A DNA stretch of 64,000 nt. It comes from Alphaproteobacteria bacterium (lineage in GTDB: Bacteria; Pseudomonadota; Alphaproteobacteria; Micropepsales; Micropepsaceae). A program made the position numbers and the translations under genes. Positions 9,225-17,092 of the stretch are shown one piece after another. The stretch is taken from the NCBI GenBank assembly GCA_017983635.1, contig JAGOBA010000016.1:28511-92510 (forward strand). Reading direction: 5' to 3'. The first letter of the stretch is position 1. Every line of letters starts with the position of its first letter. The notes below the pieces were generated by a model. It ran no database searches. It was not told where the DNA came from and saw only the letters and a program-made list of their open reading frames with translations.

Positions 9225-9506
9225 TCACCGGCGACGACGGCGACGTTGTTGATGTTCGCGAACACGTTCATCGAAAATCTGGTCAACCGTCTTGCCTAAA
9301 TCATTATGCACAAACGTCCTGGCGTCGTGGTTCTCGATATAGGCCGACGGACGCGGCAATAGGCCAAACGCTTGCCCAACGATCGGCACCACTGTTGGCT
9401 TGTCCGACGCGTCGACTGCGCCATCCGACACCGGCGCCACTGCACTGGCATCCGTCGCTTGCCGATCTCCGGCCACCGCCACACCCTCATGTAGAAAGCC
9501 GCGCAT
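9225..9506 (-). CDS. Short toxin-like protein sharing its start with the zincin gene
   Basis: 93 aa from the ATG at 9506, inside the 9504-9519 repeat. The first residues (MRG, then VAVAGD) match the zincin effector at 6337-7806. The C-terminal 35 residues (from HDARTF) are unrelated and end in a run of six Arg. It looks like the duplicated leader joined to a short or truncated C-terminal module, not a complete enzyme. Codon-level decay cannot be judged by eye. It lies between the 63-aa phage-type gene (9517-9708) and a candidate immunity gene (7939-9150). Confidence 0.5.
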   Translation of the reverse strand: MRGFLHEGVAVAGDRQATDASAVAPVSDGAVDASDKPTVVPIVGQAFGLLPRPSAYIENHDARTFVHNDLGKTVDQIFDERVREHQQRRRRRR

Positions 9507-9519
9507 CAATCAACCCTCA
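9504..9519 (-). repeat. Leader repeat, copy 2 (SD and start codon of 9225-9506)
   Basis: Identical to 7804-7819 on the same strand. It also overlaps the last codons of the 63-aa gene at 9517-9708, which suggests this is the ancestral position and the 7804 copy is the duplicate. Confidence 0.65.
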
Positions 9520-9708
9520 CGCGCCGAGCAACGTCTTCTGCGGTGTCGCGTTAGCGAGCGCCCCTTCCGCCATAGCGAACGGATGAATCCGCTGCCCCAC
9601 CTTGCGCGCCAAGCGTTGACGCTCCTTGACGGCCTCATCCTCCTTTGACGCGGGTGTCGGCGGCGGCGGTGGCGGGGGCGGCGCTTTGGGTGTTTTGAAC
9701 ATGCACAT
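9517..9708 (-). CDS. Small Pro-rich phage-module protein
   Basis: 63 aa. GGAGG lies 10 nt before the ATG at 9708 and about 4 nt before an unusable position, so the start is slightly uncertain; an internal ATG at 9702 also exists. The N-terminus is FKTPKAPPPPPPP-like, followed by a charged helix and ending in LLGA. Short proteins starting with a CMF-KTPK-type segment are common next to internal virion protein genes in podoviruses (established from family context, not searched here). It overlaps the 3' end of the acetyltransferase-like gene by 74 nt in another frame. Confidence 0.5.
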   Translation of the reverse strand: MCMFKTPKAPPPPPPPPTPASKEDEAVKERQRLARKVGQRIHPFAMAEGALANATPQKTLLGA

Positions 9709-10147
9709 GATCGTTTATCCTCCAGGCATATTGAAGAAAGGCGGCGCCCGAAGCGCCGAACCGCGGTAGGCGGCATTCCAGGACAAAGCCCAAGCGCTCC
9801 AACAGTCGGATCGCTTCAGCATGTCCTTCCATCGTGCGGCACTCGGCGCGCTCGAACCCTTGTGCGAGCAACGCGGGCCGCGCCACGCGCACGCCCCAAC
9901 CCATCACCGCACGCGCGACGCGCGGCCAGTCGTCGGTCGTCATCATCGAAACAACGAGTGCCTTCGGCGTCAGTTGATGAAACGTCACGATCGCGACCGG
10001 CCGCCCGCGATACGCGAACACGTGCGACAGCGCTGCCGGCGCCGTGAACGCAAGCACAGCCCCATCACGATCCACCCCGTACTCAGCGAGTTCCAGCACA
10101 TCGCGCGTCCGCAGCCGCGCCAAGACCGAACACACGTCAGCCAACAT
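9635..10147 (-). CDS. gp13/DUF2833-like (GNAT-fold) phage protein
   Basis: 170 aa from an ATG with GAGG 7 nt upstream. The region of about residues 30-150 has the GNAT-like order of strands and helices (AYRGRPVAIVTFHQL, later HAEAIRLLERLGFVLE, then FLQYAWR), typical of the DUF2833/T7 gp13 family of podovirus virion-assembly proteins. Whether it acetylates anything is unknown. It belongs to the structural module and precedes the 63-aa gene and the effector cassettes at 9.5-5.8 kb. Confidence 0.65.
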   Translation of the reverse strand: MLADVCSVLARLRTRDVLELAEYGVDRDGAVLAFTAPAALSHVFAYRGRPVAIVTFHQLTPKALVVSMMTTDDWPRVARAVMGWGVRVARPALLAQGFERAECRTMEGHAEAIRLLERLGFVLECRLPRFGASGAAFLQYAWRINDHVHVQNTQSAAPATAAADTRVKGG

Positions 10148-10352
10148 CGCTCGTCCTCACGCTTGGAAATCGCGGAAATCCGAGCGCTGCCGCACCAAAT
10201 TGCGACGGCCGTCACGCCGGGACATGGTGGCGAACGTCACAGCGACGGCTGTAATGTCCCCACGCCGTTCAAGGCTTCATCCACCGTTCAGGTGCCGGGG
10301 ATCAGCTTCCCGCCACCCAATCGGGGACACAAAGAAATCAGGAGAGAAACCC

Positions 10353-10736
10353 ATGAAAAAGAGCTTGATGTTCGCGGCGGGTCTCGCCGCCCTTTCCGCC
10401 ACCATGACCGCCCCGGCCTATGCCTGGGATCAGATTGCCGAACGCATCGTCACCGACCGCTTCGACGTCGACAACATCGTCCTGCCCGGCGCGCGCAAGT
10501 TCACGCGCCTCAAGGTGTGCGTGTACGACAACCCCGTGCATTTCTACGATTTTGACATCTTCTTCCACAATGGCGGCCACCAAGACGTATCGGTGCGCCA
10601 ACGCCTGAACCCCGGCGAATGCACCCGCAACATCGACCTCGACGGCGGACGCCGCAACATCAACCGCATCAAGTTCAAGTACGAAGAAACCAGCTGGTTC
10701 ATCGGCCGCGCCGTCGTGCGCGTGTTCGGCGAGTAG
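10353..10736 (+). CDS. Periplasmic protein, DUF2541-like
   Basis: 127 aa from an ATG with AGGAG about 8 nt upstream. A clear signal peptide (MKKSLMFAAGLAALSATMTA) ends at AYA. The mature part is beta-rich with two Cys (KVCVYD and GECTRN) that could form a disulfide. The order of strands resembles the DUF2541/YaaI family. The function is unknown. It stands alone and is followed directly by a strong hairpin terminator. Confidence 0.75.
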   Translation: MKKSLMFAAGLAALSATMTAPAYAWDQIAERIVTDRFDVDNIVLPGARKFTRLKVCVYDNPVHFYDFDIFFHNGGHQDVSVRQRLNPGECTRNIDLDGGRRNINRIKFKYEETSWFIGRAVVRVFGE

Positions 10737-10746
10737 CCGCTTGGCA

Positions 10747-10779
10747 AGCGCCCGGGCACCAAAAAACCCGGGCGCTTTC
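10747..10779 (+). terminator. Intrinsic terminator after the DUF2541-like gene
   Basis: A perfect 10-bp stem (AGCGCCCGGG / CCCGGGCGCT) with an A-rich loop of 10 nt and a short T run; the A-rich loop would also give a T run on the opposite strand. Confidence 0.75.
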
Positions 10780-10867
10780 GCCGCCCAGGCACAAATCGAC
10801 CAATACTGAAATTGAGCGCCGAATATCGCCGAAAGCGCCGAGAACATAAAGTGAACAAATTGTCGCA
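10767..10867. repeat. About 100-bp intergenic repeat, copy 1
   Basis: About 90 percent identical and in the same orientation as 30332-30433. The core gagcgccgaatatcgccg is unchanged in both copies. It has no convincing open frame. Both copies begin at a CCCGGG hairpin terminator and lie in intergenic space. Confidence 0.8.
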
Positions 10868-10994
10868 CCCTCGACCAAGGGGACATGATGCCGGCCGATC
10901 GGACCTCCGAACCACCCCCCTCTATCCGTCAAGGCCGGCCATGACGAACATTTGCGTTGGCGCGAACGTTCGACCGACGTGATAAGTCAGCGCA

Positions 10995-11354
10995 ATGCCC
11001 GCCTTCGTCTATGTCATCGCCACAGCCGGCCCTGGACCCTTCCGCACCTATGTCGGCTGGACCACCGACCTTGACCGGCGCCTTGCCGCGCACAATGCCG
11101 GCAAAGGCGCCAAGTCGACGCGCGGCCGCACTTGGGTCTTGATCCACAGCGAACGCTGCAAGAGCCGCCGCGCCGCGATGAGCCGCGAATGGTACCTGAA
11201 ACGCGACCGCACCTTCCGCAAAGCGCTCGCCGACGCCTTCAAATCAAATCGCGCAATCGCAAGACCACCGCGCGCATCACGCCGCCGCTCCGCACGCTCA
11301 AGCGAACTTCGCTCCCCAGCGGCGCGTCGCGCATCCGGTCGCGCAGCTCGCTGA
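10995..11354 (+). CDS. GIY-YIG nuclease family protein
   Basis: 119 aa. The N-terminal 80 residues carry the GIY-YIG fold: FVYVIATA (the GIY-equivalent strand), TYVGWTTDLDRRLAAHN (YVG strand and the catalytic-Arg helix), then SREWYLKR with the Glu that binds the metal. It resembles the small YhbQ/UPF0213-type proteins, whose physiological role is unclear but which can act on DNA ends or junctions. The Arg/Ala-rich tail after residue 85 lies antisense to the 3' end of the aspartyl-protease gene and is probably unimportant. Confidence 0.85.
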   Translation: MPAFVYVIATAGPGPFRTYVGWTTDLDRRLAAHNAGKGAKSTRGRTWVLIHSERCKSRRAAMSREWYLKRDRTFRKALADAFKSNRAIARPPRASRRRSARSSELRSPAARRASGRAAR

Positions 11355-13083
11355 GCGACATTGCCGATGCGGGCTTGCCGTCGACGGCCGTAATCACATC
11401 CCCGTCCTTCAGCCCGGCCTCGCCCGCCGGCGATCGCGCGACCACACCGTCGATCCGAAACCCGCCGCCGCCCCGGTTGATCCAAAGCCCCGACCGGTCG
11501 AAGGCATCGCGCGTCGCCGTTCTCTCATGCGGCAAAAAGAAGACGCGCTGGCCCGCATAATCGAACGTCATTGCAAAGCGCTTCAACAGCCCGCTGCCCA
11601 CGCTGCCCGCCGGCGCGCCGTGCGACATCACACCCTGCGTGTGTCGCGACATATCGACGATCACGTCGTTGATCGCGATCGAACCCAGACGCAGCCGTTT
11701 CACGCGCGCGACGCTCGCCCGCGTCGGCCCGCCGATCCCCCACCCCGTCACCGCCTCCACGTTCGGCACAAAGCGCGCGCGCAATGCATGCCGCTGCACG
11801 AACGGCGAGTTCAATCCCACCGACGCGCGCGATCCCGTATCGATATCGAACGCCGCCGGCACGCCGTCTATGTCGCCTTCGATCTCCGGCACCGTGCCGT
11901 TGAAGACGAACGGCACCGCGACGCCCGCTCCCTGCTCATTCCAGATCGACGGATCGGTGAGCGTTAGCTTCCGCGCCTCATAGTCGATCCGCACCACGAA
12001 GCGCTTGAAGAGCTCGTAACCGATCATCCCGTGAAACGGCACGCCTTCCACGTCGTTCAACTTTTCCAACGGCACGACCGCGAACAACTGATCGCGCAAT
12101 CGCACATTCCCTAGCGCCACACGCGCAACCCGCGTGAATTCCGCCCGCTCGCTGGTCTCGCCCGCACCCCACACGCGCGCATCGCCCACGCTGCGTAATC
12201 GCAGCGCACGCGCCACTTCCGGCGTCATCACGTTCGCAGCACCCGTATCGATCAACAGCGAGAACACACGACCGTTCAACCTCACGTCGGCATAGACATG
12301 ATTGTTCACGAAGCGGAATGGCAGCACCACCTCGCGCTTGACGCCCGAGAACGCATAGTCCGGCTTCGGCGGCGCGGGAATCGCAAAGTCCGCATCGGCG
12401 ACGGCAGGGTTGAGCTCAACCTTCGTGATCGTCCGCTCGGCCCCGAACACCGCCGCCGCATTCGACGTCAAAATCCGATAGGGGATGACCAGACCCTGGA
12501 ACGGCCGATAGTCCTGATAGATTGTGGTGCGCGTCTCGGTGGCGCCGACTTCGATCGCCCGGTCCAGCAGCTTCGTCTGCGCATCGAACCAAAGCTCGAA
12601 CGCCAGCCCGCCCTGCGGCGCAATCTCAAGCGCCTCCTTCACGCGCGACTGAAACAACTGCAGTCGGAAGTTGATCGGTGCCGCAACGGAGCGCTTGGGA
12701 AACCAATGCGCGAGCGATTGCCGGAACTGCGCCGACACATTCTGCGCCCGCCGGTCCGCGCCCTCCGGCACCGTCACGATGCCGGCGCTGTCTTGAAACC
12801 AGAAGCGCTTGCCGTCGTGGCCCTCCGCGCCCGTCATCGGTCCCAGGATGAACCGCGTCACTGTCCGCCCGCCCCCGATGTCCGTCAGCGTCGTGCCAGA
12901 CCCTTCAAGCCCCGATTGCCGCAAACGAAACGTGGTCCGTATGGCTTTCAGTTCGTCGAGCTTACCCCCACCGGCGGCGAGCTTCGTCTGCCTCAACACC
13001 AGTGACGGATCGTCCGCGCGCAGCGGCGTCGCGACAACAAACAGCAGGAAGACCAACGCGCCTAATCCGCTTGCTCGCCTCAT
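11239..13083 (-). CDS. Periplasmic retropepsin-like aspartyl protease with C-terminal PDZ domain
   Basis: 614 aa with an N-terminal signal peptide ending near LRADD. Residues about 24-240 form a LolA/outer-membrane-lipoprotein-like beta domain. Two aspartyl protease lobes follow, each with an Asp-Thr-Gly motif (LIDTGAANVM near 275, and DIDTGSRASV near 410). The end is a PDZ domain (about 530-610; AGLKDGDVITAVDGKP). Both catalytic Asp-Thr-Gly motifs are intact, so it is probably active in the periplasm. The substrate is unknown. Its 3' end overlaps the GIY-YIG gene by 116 nt in convergent orientation. Confidence 0.88.
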   Translation of the reverse strand: MRRASGLGALVFLLFVVATPLRADDPSLVLRQTKLAAGGGKLDELKAIRTTFRLRQSGLEGSGTTLTDIGGGRTVTRFILGPMTGAEGHDGKRFWFQDSAGIVTVPEGADRRAQNVSAQFRQSLAHWFPKRSVAAPINFRLQLFQSRVKEALEIAPQGGLAFELWFDAQTKLLDRAIEVGATETRTTIYQDYRPFQGLVIPYRILTSNAAAVFGAERTITKVELNPAVADADFAIPAPPKPDYAFSGVKREVVLPFRFVNNHVYADVRLNGRVFSLLIDTGAANVMTPEVARALRLRSVGDARVWGAGETSERAEFTRVARVALGNVRLRDQLFAVVPLEKLNDVEGVPFHGMIGYELFKRFVVRIDYEARKLTLTDPSIWNEQGAGVAVPFVFNGTVPEIEGDIDGVPAAFDIDTGSRASVGLNSPFVQRHALRARFVPNVEAVTGWGIGGPTRASVARVKRLRLGSIAINDVIVDMSRHTQGVMSHGAPAGSVGSGLLKRFAMTFDYAGQRVFFLPHERTATRDAFDRSGLWINRGGGGFRIDGVVARSPAGEAGLKDGDVITAVDGKPASAMSLSELRDRMRDAPLGSEVRLSVRSGGVMRAVVLRLRDLI

Positions 13084-13329
13084 GCACGAAGCCCCTCGTT
13101 GCGCGCCGCACTATCTATCGCAAGCGCTGTCTTCAGCAGCCGAAAACTAGGCGTTTGCGCCATTGCGGCGCGCCCTGGCGAAGCGCCATTCAACCTGTTA
13201 GAGCTTGTTCGCCACGGAGCGGGGCCCACAGGCCCGACAAACCACCGAAAAAATTTGCGCTGCCAGCGTGCACCCGATTGTGCGCGCACCAGTGCCCGTG
13301 CGCGGTGAAAACAAAGGGACGAGACGCAA

Positions 13330-13518
13330 ATGCCAAAGAGATTCACATCGATCGGCGCCATCCTGTTCGGCGTCATCGCCGCCGGCCAAGCCGCTCGCAT
13401 CTACTACGGCCTCGATGTCGTAATCAGCGAATATCACGTGCCGATGGCCATGAGTTGGGCGGCCGCCGGAATTGCAGGGCTGCTGTGCATCATGCTGTTT
13501 CGCGAAGCGAGCGCGTAA
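13330..13518 (+). CDS. Small two-helix membrane protein
   Basis: 62 aa preceded by GGGACGAG. Two hydrophobic helices (about 7-25 and 42-56) are separated by a short loop. No family was recognised. It is an independent small gene between the divergent aspartyl-protease gene and the cold-shock gene. Confidence 0.6.
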   Translation: MPKRFTSIGAILFGVIAAGQAARIYYGLDVVISEYHVPMAMSWAAAGIAGLLCIMLFREASA

Positions 13519-13746
13519 ACACTAGAAAAGCGCCTCAAAGCGCCGCATGCGGATAGTCTTGGCGAAAAATGCTTGCGCCAACGGTACGTAACGTGTACAC
13601 CCGCGTTCGTGACGGCTGCACCTTATGACGTGCGGACCCAATTCGTGCCCAAAAGCACGCGACAGGCTCCCAACTCAGACGATTGTTTCGCTTTTCACAC
13701 CGCCCTCGGCATGTCGCTGGGGCGGTTTCATTTGTTTCAAGGAAAA

Positions 13747-13959
13747 ATGTCCATGTCGGCCACAGGAACGGTCAAATTCTTCAACACCACAAAAGGTTTC
13801 GGATTCATCTCGCCGGACGGCGGCGGCAAGGACATTTTCGTCCACGCCACAGCCGTTGAGCGCGCTGGTATGCGCTCCCTCAACGAAGGTCAGCGCGTGA
13901 CGTTCGACACCGAAAGCGACGCCCGCGGGCCGAAAGCGGTAAATCTTCGCGCGGCCTAA
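13747..13959 (+). CDS. CspA-type cold-shock protein
   Basis: 70 aa. ATG at 13747 follows AAGGA at a good distance; the frame is open further upstream, but those residues do not belong to the family. It has RNP1 KGFGFI and RNP2 DIFVHATAV motifs and the five-strand OB fold of single-domain cold-shock proteins, which bind single-stranded RNA/DNA. The long untranslated space from about 13530 to 13746 fits the long leader usual for csp mRNAs. Confidence 0.93.
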   Translation: MSMSATGTVKFFNTTKGFGFISPDGGGKDIFVHATAVERAGMRSLNEGQRVTFDTESDARGPKAVNLRAA

Positions 13960-14057
13960 CGCGCGACAGGCGGGCGTTCGGTAAGAGCGCCCGCCGGACT
14001 CCGGCGGCGAGTCACCCTCGTCGCCGCCGTCCAACGGCACTGCCAAGGAGTGGCACA

Positions 14058-14384
14058 ATGAACAGTGAAGCCGCAAAAGCAGCACGTGCAGATACGGGCG
14101 CCGGTCCCGTGGTTGTCGATTTGCGTGATCGCCTTCCGCAAATGGCGGACGACGCACTGACGAACCTATTGAACAACGCCCGCCGCCTCCTCGAAACGGG
14201 ATCGAAGGTGCAAAAGGCATCGGCCGAAACGCTTTTGCCCGCCATCGAAGCCGAGCTCGCGGGCCGCAAGGCGCAAAAGACCGCGACGCAGGCCGCCAAA
14301 AAAGCCACGACGAAGAAGGCCAAAGCCAAGGCGAAAGCCGAGCCCGATTCCGAGCCCGACGAAGAAGAAGAAGACGCCGAATAA
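14058..14384 (+). CDS. Protein with histone H1-like Lys/Ala tail
   Basis: 108 aa, preceded by AAGGAG. Residues 1-70 are a soluble helical region (LTNLLNNARRLLE, then TLLPAIEAEL). Residues 70-97 are Lys/Ala-rich like bacterial histone H1-type tails, and the last 12 residues are almost entirely acidic. It probably binds nucleic acid, given the basic stretch. It follows the cold-shock gene on the same strand after 98 nt. No family was recognised. Confidence 0.6.
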   Translation: MNSEAAKAARADTGAGPVVVDLRDRLPQMADDALTNLLNNARRLLETGSKVQKASAETLLPAIEAELAGRKAQKTATQAAKKATTKKAKAKAKAEPDSEPDEEEEDAE

Positions 14385-14390
14385 GCGTCG

Positions 14391-15554
14391 CTATTGCGGC
14401 AAGTTCTGCGCGAGAAAGCGCAGCGCCGTTTCGCCCGTCACCTTGCGAATCTCGTCCTCGCTGAACTTCGCGGCCAACATCGCATCGATCAACGCCGCCG
14501 ACTCCGACGCATCGAAACGAACCGTCGTTGTGCCGTCATAGTCCGATCCCAACGCCACATGATCGACCCCCACAAGGTCGATCGCATAGCGCAGTGACTT
14601 CGCAACGCCGGCCGGCGTCGTATCGCAAACCGCACCGTCCCAATAGCCGATACCGATCACCCCGCCCTTCGCCGCGATCGCGCGCATTTGCGCGTCGCTC
14701 AAGTTTCGCGGTGAGTTGCAAGCGCCGCGCACGCCCGTGTGAGACACCACGATCGGCCGTGTCGCGATCTGCAGCACGTCGTCGACGACTTTCTCTGAGG
14801 CATGCGCGACATCGACGATCATTCCCGCTTCTTCGATCGCATGCACGGCCTGCACGCCGAACGGCGTTAAGCCGCCCTTGCTCTCGCCGTGCAACGAGCC
14901 GCCCAACTCATTGTCGAAAAAGTGCAGCAGCCCGATCATGCGGTAACCCGCGTCTTTCAACTTCTTCACGTTGGCGAGATCGCCCTCCAGCGCGTGCGCG
15001 CCCTCGATCGCAAGCACGCCACCCACCATCGGCTCCCCGTTCGACCGCCGCGCCATCAGCATCGCCAGATCGCCGCGCGAGCGCACGACCATCAACGCCT
15101 TGGGATCGCGCGCCGCCGCATCGTTCAGCCTCTGTGCCTGATAGAGCGCGCGCTCCAGAAGGCTGCCCCACGTCCTCATCGGCCACAGCTGCACTTTCAC
15201 CAGCAGCGATATCTGATCGGAGTCGCCCGTCGTCCGGTTGTAGTTCTGCCCCTGCGGCGACTTCGTGACCGCCGAAAACACCTGCAGCGCAAACCGCCCC
15301 TCGCGTAGCCGCGGCACATCCACATGCCCTGTCGTCCCGCGCGCCAAAACATCGCGCGCCCAAAGCAACGTGTCCGAATGCAAATCGGCAAGGTTCAACC
15401 GCGCATGAAGCGCTCGCGCCGCCGCACTCACCTTGTAAGGCGCATGCGGCTCAACCTTATTGAGCCCGCTCTCGACAATCGCCGGCGCCGCAAACAACCC
15501 TGCCCCACCGGCAACCACCAGCACGCCCACAATCCCAACGATCCACCGAAACAT
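14391..15554 (-). CDS. Membrane dipeptidase, peptidase family M19
   Basis: 387 aa from the ATG at 15554, with GGAGG 4 nt upstream. An N-terminal membrane anchor or signal (about 3-25) is followed by the M19 TIM barrel: the zinc motif DLHSDTL, the metal-bridging Glu in AIEGAHAL, VDVAHAS, VVSHTGVRG, and LGSDYDGT near the C-terminus. M19 enzymes hydrolyse dipeptides, including D-amino-acid dipeptides from peptidoglycan turnover. All metal-ligand motifs are present. It would act in the periplasm or at the membrane. Confidence 0.92.
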   Translation of the reverse strand: MFRWIVGIVGVLVVAGGAGLFAAPAIVESGLNKVEPHAPYKVSAAARALHARLNLADLHSDTLLWARDVLARGTTGHVDVPRLREGRFALQVFSAVTKSPQGQNYNRTTGDSDQISLLVKVQLWPMRTWGSLLERALYQAQRLNDAAARDPKALMVVRSRGDLAMLMARRSNGEPMVGGVLAIEGAHALEGDLANVKKLKDAGYRMIGLLHFFDNELGGSLHGESKGGLTPFGVQAVHAIEEAGMIVDVAHASEKVVDDVLQIATRPIVVSHTGVRGACNSPRNLSDAQMRAIAAKGGVIGIGYWDGAVCDTTPAGVAKSLRYAIDLVGVDHVALGSDYDGTTTVRFDASESAALIDAMLAAKFSEDEIRKVTGETALRFLAQNLPQ

Positions 15555-15613
15555 GCGGCCTCCCCATCGCTCAGCCCACAATCATACACCTGCGGTAGCG
15601 ACAACGGCCAGGC

Positions 15614-15739
15614 TCACTCGCCAAGAAGGAAGATGTGCAATCCCAGATAAACGACGCCCACCAAGACAAGCGGCGCATATCCGGCGACCAAGAGAGCGGC
15701 CGCAGCGACGGCGGCCAGCAACCATATCAAAGAACCCAT
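15614..15739 (-). CDS. 41-aa hydrophobic membrane peptide
   Basis: ATG at 15739, stop at 15614; two closely spaced hydrophobic segments (MGSLIWLLAAVAAAALL, then APLVLVGVVYLGLHIFLL). It overlaps the 3' end of the 4-helix membrane protein gene 15727-16194 by 13 nt, as in a coupled operon. It may be a real small membrane protein or the remnant of a third paralog of its neighbours. Confidence 0.4.
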   Translation of the reverse strand: MGSLIWLLAAVAAAALLVAGYAPLVLVGVVYLGLHIFLLGE

Positions 15740-16194
15740 CGCCGAACCGCTAACCCCAGCCAATACGCCCACGTCGGGATACTCGCGGCAACATACATCA
15801 AAGTGTAAATCAGATGAAGATGAAGCGTGTGCGCTACGATGAGCGTGCTGAACAAGACCTCAGGACGGTCAACCGACCTTCCAACGATCAGCGACCGCAA
15901 CGACAAACCGGCGCACACGATCATGAGCAACGACACAATCAGCATCTCGGCAAGCAGGAACGGCGCCTCCTTGCTTGCCGCCTCAGACAGGCTGAGCTCC
16001 GCGACGCTCTTCAAGATGAGCGGCGCCCAAAAGACTGGAATCAACACCGAGAACCCGAAGACCAAGGCCGCGAACGCGTCGCGCCGCAAGAGCCAAGCAA
16101 CGGCCGCGATAGCGAGCGACAAGCCGACGAGGATCGGAGCCTCCGTCGGCCAGCCAATCATCCGAATGGAATCGATCCCCATGGCCAATCTCAA
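15727..16194 (-). CDS. Four-helix membrane protein, paralog of 16191-16652
   Basis: 155 aa with four hydrophobic segments (about 20-38, 42-65, 82-103, 118-145). It aligns with the preceding gene product (shared FGFS, LLxEM/LFAKM, SLRSL and VAHTLHLH/IAHAFHVS). The start overlaps the upstream stop by 4 nt, a coupled tandem pair. The function is unknown. Tandem membrane paralogs beside effector remnants fit duplicated immunity proteins, but no intact toxin is directly upstream. Confidence 0.65.
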   Translation of the reverse strand: MRLAMGIDSIRMIGWPTEAPILVGLSLAIAAVAWLLRRDAFAALVFGFSVLIPVFWAPLILKSVAELSLSEAASKEAPFLLAEMLIVSLLMIVCAGLSLRSLIVGRSVDRPEVLFSTLIVAHTLHLHLIYTLMYVAASIPTWAYWLGLAVRRWVL

Positions 16195-16652
16195 ACGTCG
16201 AGCCAGCGCTGTGTCAGCGTTGCAATCACACTCACATGAAACGCGTGAGCAATAGTTAGCGCAACCACGACTGCAACCGGTTGCGCCAAAGGCTCACGTC
16301 GCCTGAGACTGCGCAAAGCCAGGAATGCACACCCGACGAACAACACAAGAGCCACCGACATCTTAGCGAAAAGGGCCGCACTCTTGGCCCAGTTGACCGT
16401 GTCAAACACCGCGGACAAAAGCACCTGAACGGCCCAAAGCATCCAAAGCACCGCGAAGACGGCAGAGAACCCAAATGCGCCCGCAGCAACCCGATCACCG
16501 CCACTGCGGGAAGCAAGCCCCCAAACGCCAAAGCAAATCGCAATCAACAACGGATGAAACCCGCCATCCTTGATCATCCAAAGCACTTGATCGAGCCAAC
16601 CCGCAATCTGCGCGCTCACCGATTCACCCCTCACTTCGCCTTGCCGCACCAA
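16191..16652 (-). CDS. Four-helix membrane protein, first of a tandem pair
   Basis: 153 aa with four predicted membrane helices (about 33-50, 58-82, 90-110, 118-140). It is a paralog of 15727-16194. Its first 7 codons overlap the end of a broken gene (16631-16936) in another frame, so the start may be the later in-frame codon near residue 10. No recognised family. Confidence 0.6.
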   Translation of the reverse strand: MVRQGEVRGESVSAQIAGWLDQVLWMIKDGGFHPLLIAICFGVWGLASRSGGDRVAAGAFGFSAVFAVLWMLWAVQVLLSAVFDTVNWAKSAALFAKMSVALVLFVGCAFLALRSLRRREPLAQPVAVVVALTIAHAFHVSVIATLTQRWLDV

Positions 16653-16936
16653 CGCTCGATCGATGCTACCAGCATCCGGCCGCTTCGTTCGGATTCCTCG
16701 TTTATGATCTCCATCAGATCTCCGTCGCTTTCTTTGCTCCAGTCGTCCCTAGGCGGAACTGAGGACTCATTTCGAAACTTCGTGTCGCAAAAATTGACAA
16801 AGCACCGCGGTGTCAAATTCGGATTGGGAACAAACTCCCACTGCCCCGAGGCCGCTCCCGCCCGACCAATAGGACCATGCGGCATGGCGCAAGATGATTC
16901 ATCGACCGATAGCCCACAACGAAATTCCCGCAGCAA
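16631..16936 (-). pseudogene. 3' fragment duplicate of the secreted protein gene 17962-18699
   Basis: The last 101 codons match the C-terminus of 17962-18699 at about 85-90 percent (FRCGLSVDESSCAMP, GFVPNPNLTP, FCDTKFRNESS, ERSGRMLVASIERWCG). Upstream in frame there is a stop just before the fragment and no signal peptide. The DNA duplication spans about 16631-16952 against 17961-18283. Confidence 0.8.
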
Positions 16937-17092
16937 CCCCAGCCCGCGCTCTCAAGTCGAAGCCGTGCCGCTGCGTGTCGTCCTTAGGCTCGATTCGGCC
17001 GCCGCGGATCACACGCAAAGTTCAATCGCCCGTCACAATTTCGCCTAGATTGACCTGTCAAGATTCATGCTGGCTGCGGTATTCATACAGCA

